In this document: piece after piece, positions 36,643 to 45,549 of the stretch
Layout: each line of letters opens with the position of its first letter
How positions within the stretch are numbered: the stretch's first letter is position 1
Assembly: GCF_002929535.1 (NCBI RefSeq)
Contig: NZ_PJJO01000061.1
Coordinates: 186,001 to 250,000 of the forward strand
DNA from: Cryobacterium sp. Y11
GTDB lineage: Bacteria; Actinomycetota; Actinomycetes; Actinomycetales; Microbacteriaceae
Reading direction: 5' to 3'
Length of the DNA stretch: 64,000 bases
The notes under the pieces: model-generated
What the model saw: only the letters and a program-made list of their open reading frames with translations
What the model was told of the DNA's origin: nothing
The model's database searches: none
Program-made: the position numbers and the translations under genes

Positions 36643-37764
36643 GTGACTTCTAGACTTCCGGCCTCTTCCTCTCCCGCCAATCGCACCGTGCTTGACCTCA
36701 CGGCGACGTCGATCGAACTGACCAGGCAAATCTGCGACATGGAGTCGGTGTCTGGCCAAGAAACCGCCCTCGCCGACGCGATCGTCGCAGCGCTCGACGG
36801 CTTCGACCACTTGGAGATCATTCGGGACGGCGACACCGTCGTCGCCCGAACGAACCTGAATCGTGCCCAGCGCGTCGTGATCGCCGGCCACATCGACACC
36901 GTGCCGCTCAACGACAACCTGCCCACCCGCTACGAGAGCATCGACGGCATCGACTACCTGTGGGGCCGCGGCACCACCGACATGAAGGCCGGCGTGGCCG
37001 TGCAGCTCAAGCTCGCCGCCGAATTGAGCGATCCTGAGGTCGACGTGACGTGGATGTGGTACGACCACGAAGAGGTTTCCGACGAGCTCAACGGCCTCGG
37101 CCGTCTGGCCCGCAACCGCCCAGACCTCTTCGCCGGCGACTTCGCCATTCTCGGCGAGCCGACCAAAAGCCAGATCGAGGGCGGCTGCAACGGCAATCTG
37201 CGCGTGGAAATTCGCTGTTTCGGCAAGCGCTCGCACTCGGCGCGCAGCTGGGTCGGCGAGAACGCCATTCACAAGGCCGCGCCCATTCTGAACATTCTGG
37301 CCGAATATCAGGCCCGCGAGGTCGAGGTCGAGGGGCTCGTTTACCGCGAAGGCCTCAACGCTGTCGGCATCACCGGTGGCGTCGCGGGAAACATCATCCC
37401 CGACGAGTGCATGGTGCACGTCAACTACCGATTTGCCCCGAGCCGCAGTGGCGACGAAGCCGTCGCCCACCTGCGCGAGCTGTTCGCCGGCTACGATCTG
37501 ACCGTCGTCGACCGGGCAGAGGGCGCCCGCCCAGGCCTCGACGCCCCGCTCGCCCGGGAGTTCCTCGCCGCTGTCGGCGGCGTGGCCAAGCCCAAATACG
37601 GCTGGACCGACGTCGCCCGCTTCTCGGCGCTCGGAGTTCCGGCCGTCAATTACGGTCCCGGCGACCCGCTCAAGGCACACGCCGACGATGAGCGGGTGGC
37701 CATTGCCGAGATCACGGCCTGCGAGAACGGTCTGCGGGCGTGGCTGAGCGCATCCGTTCGCTAA
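36643..37764 (+). CDS. dapE: Succinyl-diaminopimelate desuccinylase (DapE)
   Basis: 373 aa M20-family zinc hydrolase that removes succinate from N-succinyl-LL-diaminopimelate to give LL-diaminopimelate. Metal and catalytic motifs: VVIAGHIDTVPLNDN (His and Asp), LWGRGTTDMKAGVAVQL (metal Asp), WYDHEEVSDELNG (Glu pair), FAILGEPTKSQIEGGCNG (metal Glu), and near the end GPGDPLKAHADDERVAI (metal His). GTG start, six bases after a TAGATT box. With dapC and dapD it covers the succinyl branch. Confidence 0.95.
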   Translation: MTSRLPASSSPANRTVLDLTATSIELTRQICDMESVSGQETALADAIVAALDGFDHLEIIRDGDTVVARTNLNRAQRVVIAGHIDTVPLNDNLPTRYESIDGIDYLWGRGTTDMKAGVAVQLKLAAELSDPEVDVTWMWYDHEEVSDELNGLGRLARNRPDLFAGDFAILGEPTKSQIEGGCNGNLRVEIRCFGKRSHSARSWVGENAIHKAAPILNILAEYQAREVEVEGLVYREGLNAVGITGGVAGNIIPDECMVHVNYRFAPSRSGDEAVAHLRELFAGYDLTVVDRAEGARPGLDAPLAREFLAAVGGVAKPKYGWTDVARFSALGVPAVNYGPGDPLKAHADDERVAIAEITACENGLRAWLSASVR

Positions 37765-37809
37765 CGCCGAACCAGCGGATGCTCCGTCAAGGCCGACTGC
37801 CCGCGCGTC

Positions 37810-38599
37810 GGCTCCCCGCGGCCTGGCACGCCAGCTGATCGCGCAGATCCGGCGCGTCGGCCGGGAGGTTCCCGGCGCGGCTGCGACCGTCGCCAACCTA
37901 CCCGGTCACGACTATGCCCAGCCGGGCAAGCCCGACATCGCGTGGGATGATCGCGACGCCTGCGATGAGCTCGTCTCCTGGCTGGTCACTGATGCGCTTG
38001 TATTGCTGGACGGCATCAACATCCATATTTTGACCAAGAAGCAGCAGGAAACTGTTGCCCTGCTGGCGTTGGTCGCTGGTCACGACGTGGAACCGCCGAC
38101 GGGTTCGACGGCACCGACGGCCGGTTACACCCCGACCATTAAACCGATGCCGTTGGGCCGGGCCGTGCCCGGTGGCTGCACCGTCGATGACGTCACCATC
38201 AACGACGAAGCGCACACGGTGACGTGCCTGGCGAGCATCGTTCGGCCGATCAGCCCCAAAGACCGAGTTGGTTTTGGTTGGTCCTGCCAGAGCTGCCCGC
38301 TGATGGCTCAGTGCACCACAGCTCAGACCGGCCGCAACCTTGTCATTCACCCGCACGACCGGCTCCGGCGTGAACACCGCGTTCGAGCTCAAGATGCCGA
38401 GTTTCAACGCGTCTACAAGCAACACCGGCCCATGGTTGAACGGTCCTCGGCATGGATGACCCGAGGAGCGTGCAGAGTGCTCTAGCGGGGCGTCGTGAAG
38501 AACCACGCGTGGTGGTCGAACAGGGCCGGTACCATCAACCTCAAACGCCTCCTCAACCTGGGATTAACCAGCGAAAACGGGCTTTGGGCCCGTGGCTAA
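37810..38599 (+). pseudogene. IS1182-family transposase remnant
   Basis: Reads as the central and C-terminal parts of an IS1182 (DDE) transposase: ARQLIAQIRRVGREVPGAAATV, LPGHDYAQPGKPDIAW, QETVALLALVAGHDVEP, YTPTIKPMPLGRAVPGG, then the Cys-rich CQSCPLMAQCTT and the C-terminal EHRVRAQDAEFQRVYKQHRPMVERSSAW, and RGVVKNHAWWSNRAGTINLKRLLNL. The N-terminal part is missing. About residue EP the frame is shifted (DGTDGR appears in another frame) and a central block is deleted before YTPTIKP; a TAG interrupts before RGVVKN. It directly follows dapE and marks the left border of the accessory segment. It is not active. Confidence 0.85.
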
Positions 38600-39366
38600 C
38601 ACCCCAGAGCACGACCATCACCTCGACAGAGCGGCCGACGCGGCACAGCCGCCGACTACGCACCCTTCGAGCGGACGCAACGCTACATCCCGATACCGGT
38701 GCCGACCGCTCAGCCAACCTCACAACGCCCCAGCCCGGAACAAAAAAACAGTCCAGAGACTCGCCGGGCCATCTGTGCTCATGTCATTCAGCAGGCTCCG
38801 AGGCCCGGTGTGGGAAAGGTGCGCGTAATTGCACCCAATGCGACGACCACATGTTCGTCATGCATGATGCGGATTTCCCCGTCGAGGGAGATGAGGGCTG
38901 TCGTCTTTGAGCCGCAGTCCAGCTTGTGTACATGGGTGCAGTCCAGAAAACGGTCGTAGTGCAGGTTCGACCTTACGCCGCGCGCAGCGCAGTTGCGCGG
39001 TCGCATTGCGCGGTTGAACTTCACCACTTGCCATTTCTGGAAGTAGCGACTGGTAGGTCATGTGCGCAGTGGGCGCAACGAGGGTGATCGTTATTGGTAT
39101 CGAGAACAGGTGTTTCCGCAACCCTCACGCGGTGTGGGGGCCGACGTAACCGCCACCGAGAATGAGCACATGCAGCCTCGAGACTGACATGACCCCAATA
39201 AACATCCGGTACGTGCTACCGACAAGTCATCCCGGCAATGTGCTTGCGCTTGTTGACGGCAGCTGATGGAGGGGAGCAGCATGAAAGGGTACCTATCTTG
39301 TCGTGCAAACCTGCGAGTGGAACACCGACGAGTAGAACACCGACGAGTAGAAGTAGGGGATTTCAG
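38600..39366. other. Gap without a recognised gene between IS remnant and GAPDH gene
   Basis: This stretch shows lower GC in parts and only short frames. One minus-strand frame (38788-39027) contains HVHKLDCGSKTTALISLDGEIRIMHDEHVVV, which looks protein-like but I cannot assign it; it has no clear start context and may be another fragment. A 15-base unit GAACACCGACGAGTA is repeated in tandem at 39320-39349, just before the GAPDH gene. Confidence 0.4.
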
Positions 39367-40386
39367 ATGCCGAAAGTTGCGATCAATGGGTTGGGTCGAA
39401 TCGGGCGGGCTGCGTTGAAAATTGTGCTCGAGTCGGAGGATTTGGAACTTGTTGCGGTCAACGATGTGGCGTCAATTGAGAATCTTGCCTACCTGTTGCG
39501 ATTCGACACGGTCTACGGCCGGTACCACCGTCAGATTGTTGTAGAGGCTGATGCGCTGGTCATCGACGGCCACCGGGTGGTGGTCCTTGCCGAACGAGAC
39601 CCAGCGGCGCTGCCATGGCAAGAACTCGCAGTCGACCTAGTGTTTGAATGTACTGGTGCTTTCACCCAGGCGGATGACCTGACCAAACATATTCAGGCCG
39701 GCGCGTCGTTCGTCATCTTGTCTGCCCCGACGAAGTCCGACTCCGTCCCGACGGTGGTGCACGGGGTGAACAGGCCGGACGGGCATCCGCAGATCATCTC
39801 GTGTGCGAGTTGCACGACGAACTGCATCACACCGGTCATCGAGATCGCGACACGGCGGCTGGGGATGGAGCGTGCGATCATGACCACAATTCATGCTCAC
39901 ACCGCGACCCAGCGCTTGGTCGACTCGCCGAACAACAATTTCCGACGTGGCCGCGCAGGTGGGGCTAACTTGGTACCCGCGCCGACTGGTGCTGCGCAGG
40001 CGACAATCCGGGCATTGCCGGAGCTGACCGGGCTCTTTGACGGGATTGCGATCCGCGCTCCGATCGAGGTTGGTTCCATTGCCGACATTGTCATTGTCAC
40101 CTCCCGCCCGACCAGCGTCGAGGAGATCAACGCCGTGTTCACCGAGGAGGCGAAAACAGCCAGGTACCAGGGTATCCTGGGCGTTTCGGCGGACCCGATG
40201 GTCTCCTCCGACATCATCGGCGATTCACGCGCGTCCGTGGTGAACCTCGACTTGACGCAGGTGGTGGACGGCACCCTGATCAAGATCATGGCCTGGTACG
40301 ACAACGAATGGGGCTTCACCCACCAAATGATCCGCGAAGCTCGGGCCACCCTCGGGTTATCGCCCAGTGGGGAAACATCTCTGTGA
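39367..40386 (+). CDS. Type I glyceraldehyde-3-phosphate dehydrogenase
   Basis: 339 aa NAD-type GAPDH, oxidising glyceraldehyde-3-phosphate to 1,3-bisphosphoglycerate with phosphate. Rossmann start MPKVAINGLGRIGRAALK, with Asp33 in VAVNDV pointing to NAD. Catalytic Cys149 is in ISCASCTTNC (usual form SNASCTTNC, so Asn is replaced by Cys), catalytic His in MTTIHAHTATQ, and the C-terminal WYDNEWGF is intact. The ATG chosen follows GTAGGGG; the frame extends 43 codons upstream with low-complexity TSRTPTSR from a tandem repeat, which is unlikely to be translated. It is isolated from other glycolytic genes and lies in the accessory segment next to IS remnants, so it is probably an acquired second copy. 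Confidence 0.9.
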   Translation: MPKVAINGLGRIGRAALKIVLESEDLELVAVNDVASIENLAYLLRFDTVYGRYHRQIVVEADALVIDGHRVVVLAERDPAALPWQELAVDLVFECTGAFTQADDLTKHIQAGASFVILSAPTKSDSVPTVVHGVNRPDGHPQIISCASCTTNCITPVIEIATRRLGMERAIMTTIHAHTATQRLVDSPNNNFRRGRAGGANLVPAPTGAAQATIRALPELTGLFDGIAIRAPIEVGSIADIVIVTSRPTSVEEINAVFTEEAKTARYQGILGVSADPMVSSDIIGDSRASVVNLDLTQVVDGTLIKIMAWYDNEWGFTHQMIREARATLGLSPSGETSL

Positions 40387-40594
40387 CGAGAAATACAGTG
40401 AGGTTTTAACGTCACCTTCCACAGGTAGGGAATGTAGCCCGATCTGCGATACTGGCGTTTTAAGGCAGAGAGTTTGGCTCAATTACATCCAACGTAGCCT
40501 GCTTATATTTGGCGAGTTCGAACGGATGGTTCGTATTGAAATCAGCTGATCTGCACGGCTGACTATGCGGCTGACGAACTTACAAACATGACCA

Positions 40595-41734
40595 CTAGCG
40601 GGTGTGGGCGATGATCGCCTCGGCGATCGCCACCGTGTCACTGTTCGACTCGACCTGGTAGGCCGACTGGCCGAGTGAGAAGATCATGATGCAGAACGGC
40701 CCGATGTCGGAGCAGATCTGCACGGCGTGCTCACCCTCGACCGCGCCCTCCAGCGCAATCGTCGGCAGGGCCTGGCTGTCTGGTGTGGAGACCATCGTGT
40801 CGACGAGTCCGGCCAGGTCGTAGCCGACCATGACCGAGGTGCCCGGGATGCCGGCGGCCATCAAGTCGACCGGGACGCCGTCGGCCCGCACGCCGCAGCG
40901 GAATACCCCGGTCCGCTGCGCCACGTAGTTCTCGAAGGAGGTCGAGCCGCTTGCTACGGGCCAGACTTCGTATTCGAACGAGTCGACGCCGAGGGCCGTG
41001 GCGATGTCCTGCGACCCGAGCGCGCCGGTGCAGTCGGGTTCGCGTTCGACCAGCTCGACCGCCGGCCAAACCAACTGGCCGGGCTGAGCATCCGTCAGAG
41101 CGGTGAAAACGGATGCCGCGAGTGGCTGCATCTGCGCCAGGATCGCGTCGGGCGTCAGCCCGGAATAATATCCACCGTCGAGGCCATACCAGCGCGTGCT
41201 CAGCACGATTTCGACCCAGTCATCGCCGACCGGTGCGCTGATTAAGCAGCCGGAGTCGTAGCTGCACCCGGTCGCCGCTTCTATGCCCACGAGGGTCATC
41301 GGGGCGTCGGAGGGGCCGTCGCCGAGCGAGAAGCCGTCGCCCACCACGTAGGGCGTCCAGGAGTCTGCGCCGCCGGGAACGACCTTGACGCTGACGTAAG
41401 CCCAGTCGGAACCAACGGAGTCGTACATCGGGTTGGTGATTGCGGGGCCGACCCGCCAGGAGCAGGACAGACCGCCCAGGGCTGGCACGGCGTATTCGGT
41501 GAGGGCATAAGCCGGCTGGATCGCGGCAATCGGGGTCGGCGCGGTTCCGTCGGCGGTGACGAAAACGGGCGCGACGACATCAAGAGCTGCAATGTCGTCG
41601 CAGGTGTAGATGCTCGCTGCCACTGGTGTTGGTGCGACTGACCCTGTCGGTTCTACCGGGGAGCCCACGGTGCATCCGCTGAGGACCACGATGGCGAGCA
41701 AAACGGTCGGTGTGATCAGGCTGCGGCGTAACAT
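40595..41734 (-). CDS. Secreted lipoprotein with two similar cysteine-rich halves
   Basis: 379 aa protein with signal peptide and lipobox LSGC near residues 19-22, then a Pro/Thr/Val spacer. Two halves appear related: the first begins TCDDIAALDVVAPVF and has GLSCSWRVG, the second begins PDCTGALGSQDIATALGV and has GVFRCGVRA; both end with a block of similar pattern (GCLISAPVGDDWVEI, and PFCIMIFSLGQSAYQVES). The cysteines probably form disulfides. The ATG has no ribosome site but TAGGCT stands exactly six bases upstream, consistent with a leaderless message. I do not recognise a family name; similar proteins occur in Microbacteriaceae. Confidence 0.75.
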   Translation of the reverse strand: MLRRSLITPTVLLAIVVLSGCTVGSPVEPTGSVAPTPVAASIYTCDDIAALDVVAPVFVTADGTAPTPIAAIQPAYALTEYAVPALGGLSCSWRVGPAITNPMYDSVGSDWAYVSVKVVPGGADSWTPYVVGDGFSLGDGPSDAPMTLVGIEAATGCSYDSGCLISAPVGDDWVEIVLSTRWYGLDGGYYSGLTPDAILAQMQPLAASVFTALTDAQPGQLVWPAVELVEREPDCTGALGSQDIATALGVDSFEYEVWPVASGSTSFENYVAQRTGVFRCGVRADGVPVDLMAAGIPGTSVMVGYDLAGLVDTMVSTPDSQALPTIALEGAVEGEHAVQICSDIGPFCIMIFSLGQSAYQVESNSDTVAIAEAIIAHTR

Positions 41735-41844
41735 GCGCTCAGCCTAGCAGCGGGCATTTGCCTCTTGACCTGTGCTTTCCTTGGCAACAGCACAGGCGAG
41801 TACGACCTTTTTCCCCGCCACGGGACACTATGGGATGATGATGT

Positions 41845-42351
41845 GTGACCGAAGTCGATAGCCGAGCCGAACTCTCGGAGGATCGAACGTATCGTTATCG
41901 TCTCTCCAGAGTTTGGTCTGACGGACCGCGCGCGACGTTCGTGATGCTGAACCCGTCTACCGCAGATGAGTACTCGGATGATCCGACGCTTCGCCGGTGT
42001 ATCGGATTCGCGCGGCACTGGGGCCTCGGCGGGCTCAACGTCGTGAACGTTTACGCGTTCCGGGCAACGAAGCCGGCCGACTTGTGGACGGCAGCGGATC
42101 CTATCGGTCCCGAGAACAACCGCTACCTGGAAGACGCTGCCGCGAACAATGAGGTACTTGTCGCCGCATGGGGAGCGCACGCGAAGCAAGAGCGCGTCCA
42201 AGAGGTGCTTTCGATTCCCGGATTTGACAGGCTCACCTGCTTGCGGACAACGAAGCGAGGGTATCCGAGTCATCCGCTCTACCTGCCCAAAGAACTATCA
42301 CCGGTGCCCTGGCCTACCTGGGGGCAAGGTCTGCAACGGAGCCTGGCGTAG
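41845..42351 (+). CDS. DUF1643 domain protein
   Basis: 168 aa protein of the DUF1643 family. It shows the family blocks YRYRLSRVW, the strongly conserved FVMLNPSTADEYSDDPTLRRCIGFAR, GLNVVNVYAFRATKPADL, and VLVAAWGAHAKQ, ending with GYPSHPLYLPKELSP. The domain often occurs near mobile elements and has no established enzymatic role. The start is a GTG without a good ribosome site. Its location within the accessory segment between the lipoprotein and the methyltransferase fits horizontally moving genes. Confidence 0.85.
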   Translation: MTEVDSRAELSEDRTYRYRLSRVWSDGPRATFVMLNPSTADEYSDDPTLRRCIGFARHWGLGGLNVVNVYAFRATKPADLWTAADPIGPENNRYLEDAAANNEVLVAAWGAHAKQERVQEVLSIPGFDRLTCLRTTKRGYPSHPLYLPKELSPVPWPTWGQGLQRSLA

Positions 42352-42580
42352 CAGGCTGCCAAAGTGGTGACGCACTCGGATTCCGCAATGTCACCAACTA
42401 CGTCGCTCGCTCCTCGAAGCCGGAGGATTCAGACCCCACCTACACCCTGGAATGCGATGAGCCTTCAGCCAAGACTGAACGACCAAGCCCTTAGCGGACG
42501 TTTTCGTTCCACTACTACTCAGACCCCACTTCGACCAGGACGTAAAGGTGCAATAGTGTGTGTCAGGAAGGCTGGTGGTC

Positions 42581-43174
42581 ATGCCGACAATGTCTGCGCT
42601 TGAAGGTGCGTTCTGCCGCAGTGCACCATGGCGTCTTGCGGCGCGTCGAGTCGTCCGGTGGGTAATACAGGGTGTTTCGCTTACCGGTGACGTTCTTGAG
42701 ATCGGAGGGGGTAATGGCGCGACGGCCGCCGAGTTGGCGCGGGCAAATGCGTCGTTGCGCCTGACGATGATCGACTATGACCCTGTGATGGTTGGCGCCG
42801 CACGGAAACGTCTCGCAGAGTATTCGCACGCGGCTGCGCGCCAAGGCGACGCCACACAGCTTCCCTTCGATGACGAAACTTTTGATTTCGTTGTAAGTTT
42901 CCTGATGTTGCACCACGTTGTCGACTGGGAGAAGGCAATCGCAGAGGTCGCGCGCGTGCTCCGGCCCGGCGGCATTTTCACCGGTTATGACCTCACTGCC
43001 TCCCGAGCAGCTTCGTGGGTGCACCTCGCCGATCGCTCCCCGCATCGCCTCATCGAACGCGGGGCCTTCGAACCTGTCCTCGCACAAGTCAGACTCGATG
43101 CTGTCGGGCTGAGGTATTCCTTCGGCGGTCGAGTGCTGCGATTCACTGCACGCAAGCCTGCGTTGTCTACCTGA
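42581..43174 (+). CDS. Class I SAM-dependent methyltransferase
   Basis: 197 aa methyltransferase with the SAM site VLEIGGGNGATAAELARA (motif I, about residues 36-53), the acidic motif LTMIDYDPVM and the post-I motif GDATQLPFDDETFDFVVSFLMLHHVVDW, followed by EVARVLRPGGIFTGYDL. Substrate unknown; the pattern resembles small-molecule or quinone-type methyltransferases. Start at the ATG of MPTMSALEG, which has AGGAAGG nine bases upstream; an earlier GTG is in frame. It lies in the accessory segment, with a 229-base gap on its left that has no gene (it holds CAGACCCCAC twice, near 42429 and 42519). Confidence 0.8.
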   Translation: MPTMSALEGAFCRSAPWRLAARRVVRWVIQGVSLTGDVLEIGGGNGATAAELARANASLRLTMIDYDPVMVGAARKRLAEYSHAAARQGDATQLPFDDETFDFVVSFLMLHHVVDWEKAIAEVARVLRPGGIFTGYDLTASRAASWVHLADRSPHRLIERGAFEPVLAQVRLDAVGLRYSFGGRVLRFTARKPALST

Positions 43175-43467
43175 AATGGGCGGAGGCGTGTCAGGCCGGT
43201 CCAGGCAGCTCCCATCGACCGCGACCAGACGTCGACCCGTCACCCAGCACGGCGGCGCGTCCTTGACAGCTATTGACTGCGCGAGCCGTGTCGGCAGACA
43301 TGAGAAGCTGCGCATAGGCGGCCACACAATTGCTCGCTGACGGCTAGTAGAACTGCCCGTTGCACCGAACGTCACGCGAATCTGTCATGATCGTGTCCAG
43401 AATCGGTCCGGCTGCGTGCCTGGACTCGAGGAGCACGTTTGCGACTCCGGCTGGTCAACCGGCCGAT

Positions 43468-45240
43468 CTAACGGCGGCCAGGAAGTAGTCGCAGATTGCT
43501 CTTGGCGAGCTTCACTGCCTCGCCCGTTCCTCCATTCATGACCACCTTCGATACAGCCAGCGCGAAACCGCGAACCATCTCTCCGGTGATCGTTGGCGGT
43601 AGCGAGAGCGCCATTGGATCGGTGACCAGGTCGACGAGTGCCGGCCCGTCATGCGCGAGAGCGGTTTCGAGGGCGGAACGGATGTCGGTGGGTTTCTCTA
43701 CGCGTTGGCCGAAGATCCCGAGAGCGTTGGCCACGGCCGCGTAGTCGACGGACGGCATATCGACGCCGAAATCGGGGAAACCGTCGACGAGCATCTCGAC
43801 CTTGACCATGCCGAGAGTGGAGTTGTTGAAGACGATGATCTTCACTGGCAGTGCGTTGGCGGCAACGGTGATCAATTCGCCCATCTGCATCGACAGCCCT
43901 CCGTCGCCGCACATGGCGATCACCTGCCGGCTCGGGTGGCTGAACTGGGCGCCGATGGCCTGGGATAAGGCGTTGGCCATCGACCCATGCAGGAAGGAAC
44001 CGATCAGCCGCCGCGAGCCGTTCGGGTTGATGTAGCGGGCCTGCCAGACATTGCACATGCCGGTATCTGCGGTAAAAATGGCGTCTTCCGCCGCGAGGTC
44101 ATCGAGCAGGGATGCTGCGAATTCCGGATGGATCGGTATCTTCGTGTCCACGTTCTTCGCATAGGCGCCGATCACGCTGTTCAGCAGCCGATCGTGGCGC
44201 TTCAGGGTCTTGTCGAGGAATCGCCGGTCGTTGCGCGGCGCGACAAGAGGAGTCACGGCCGCGATGGTGGATGCCACGTCGCCGTGCACCGGGAGGTGCA
44301 CGTTTGCGCGACGACCGAGGTGTTCGGCTCTGGAATCCACCTGGGCTATCCGTTCAGCTGTACCGTGCGGCAAGAACTGGTCGTAGGGAAAGTCGGTGCC
44401 GAGGAGAATGAGGAGGTCGGCGTCGTGGATGCCGGCGTGCGCAGCGCCGTAGCCAAGCATGCCAGTCATGCCCACGTCGAAGGGGTTATCGTACTGGATC
44501 CATTCCTTGCCGCGTAGGGTATGCCCGACCGGAGCGGCCAGCAGATCAGCGAACGCCACGACCTCATCGTGGACGCCGGCCACCCCAGCTCCGGCGAAGA
44601 TCGCTATTCGCTCTGACTCGTTGATGGCATCGGCGAGAGCCACCACGTCGGTATCGGCAGGTACCAGCGCGGGCCGACCCGGACGAGCCAAGTCTGGCGC
44701 TACGCCGACGGCGTCTTGTTCGGCGATGTCGCCCGGGAGACTGATGACCGCGACACCCCCGAGGCTGATCGCATGCCGAAGGGCGGAGTTGACCACCCGC
44801 GGAGCTTGCGCCGCGGTGGAGATCAGTTCGCAGTAATTGGAGCAGCCAACGAAAAGGCGGTCGGGATGGGTTTCTTGGAAGTATTCGCTGCCGATCTCGA
44901 AAGTGGGGATATGGCTGGCTATCGCAAGAACAGGGGCGCCACTGCGGTGGGCGTCATAGAGACCGTTGATCAGGTGCAGATTGCCTGGCCCGCAGCTTCC
45001 GGCGCAAACAGCGATCTCTCCGGTGAGTTGCGCCTCCGCACCGGCCGCGAAAGCGGCGGCCTCTTCGTTGCGCACGTGCACCCAGTCGATGCCGCCCGTG
45101 GCCGACCCGCCTGTTCGCCGCACCGCATCTACGATCGGATTCAGGCTGTCGCCGACGATCCCGTAGATGCGGTGCACTCCGGCCTGCAGGAGTTGGCCAA
45201 TGAGTTGATCTGCGACGGTGGATGTCATGAATTCATTCAA
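43468..45240 (-). CDS. Thiamine-diphosphate pyruvate oxidase/dehydrogenase (PoxB-like)
   Basis: 590 aa enzyme of the ThDP family, resembling PoxB, which oxidatively decarboxylates pyruvate to acetate with FAD and a quinone. N-terminal ThDP-binding Glu in VHVRNEEAAAFAAGAEAQLTGE, the SCGPGNLHLINGLYDAHRSGAPVLAIAS block, and the cofactor motif GDGGLSMQMGELITVAANALPVKIIVFNN (about residues 442-470). A central FAD-binding domain is present (ESERIAIFAGAGVAGVHDEVV). Stop and length fit the family. The gene is at the right end of the accessory segment, facing the methyltransferase gene. Possible starts are ATG at 45240 and four codons later. Acetolactate synthase is unlikely because the sequence follows PoxB in the YFQETHPDRLFVGCSNYCELI region. 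Confidence 0.88.
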   Translation of the reverse strand: MNEFMTSTVADQLIGQLLQAGVHRIYGIVGDSLNPIVDAVRRTGGSATGGIDWVHVRNEEAAAFAAGAEAQLTGEIAVCAGSCGPGNLHLINGLYDAHRSGAPVLAIASHIPTFEIGSEYFQETHPDRLFVGCSNYCELISTAAQAPRVVNSALRHAISLGGVAVISLPGDIAEQDAVGVAPDLARPGRPALVPADTDVVALADAINESERIAIFAGAGVAGVHDEVVAFADLLAAPVGHTLRGKEWIQYDNPFDVGMTGMLGYGAAHAGIHDADLLILLGTDFPYDQFLPHGTAERIAQVDSRAEHLGRRANVHLPVHGDVASTIAAVTPLVAPRNDRRFLDKTLKRHDRLLNSVIGAYAKNVDTKIPIHPEFAASLLDDLAAEDAIFTADTGMCNVWQARYINPNGSRRLIGSFLHGSMANALSQAIGAQFSHPSRQVIAMCGDGGLSMQMGELITVAANALPVKIIVFNNSTLGMVKVEMLVDGFPDFGVDMPSVDYAAVANALGIFGQRVEKPTDIRSALETALAHDGPALVDLVTDPMALSLPPTITGEMVRGFALAVSKVVMNGGTGEAVKLAKSNLRLLPGRR

Positions 45241-45461
45241 CGCGCCGTTGCTTCAAAAGCAATAGCCGAGAAGGTCTTTTCCTGTTTTTTCATGGACGGC
45301 ACTGATATGCGGTTGTGCGAGAAGCATCGTCCCTTGAGACCCTCGAACAGCTTTGGGTGTGATTTCGTCTCCTTTAAGGCGCGCCTGCCGGGGGTTGGCT
45401 CATGGTCGTGAAGACTGGGGTGACGCAGGGTTGTGATGATGGTCAGCGTGAGATTTACGAT

Positions 45462-45548
45462 GTCGGCACCGACGGTCGGTGGAAAACCGCCCGCAAGGTC
45501 GCGTATGACCGGGTGATTTCCACCGTCGATCCTGATGCTCGCCACGCG
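45462..45548 (+). pseudogene. Second, short IS1182 transposase fragment
   Basis: The frame reads GTDGRWKTARKVAYDRVIS and TVDPDARHA, a hallmark of the central part of actinobacterial IS1182 transposases, in the same orientation as the remnant at 37810 and covering exactly the block that the other remnant has lost. On its right it abuts directly the broken glycosyltransferase gene. It marks the right border of the accessory segment. Confidence 0.75.
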
Positions 45549-45549
45549 A

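Noticed and set aside
36136-37896. Minus-strand frame opposite dapE that joins the dapD region
   Set aside because: It overlaps dapE and part of dapD in the wrong frame and shows no conserved blocks.
42364-42603. Small plus-strand gene between DUF1643 and methyltransferase genes
   Set aside because: No ribosome site and no protein-like pattern; Pro/Arg-rich random composition.
43468-45240. Acetolactate synthase large subunit
   Set aside because: The YFQETHPDRLF block and lack of a small-subunit gene nearby fit pyruvate oxidase better.
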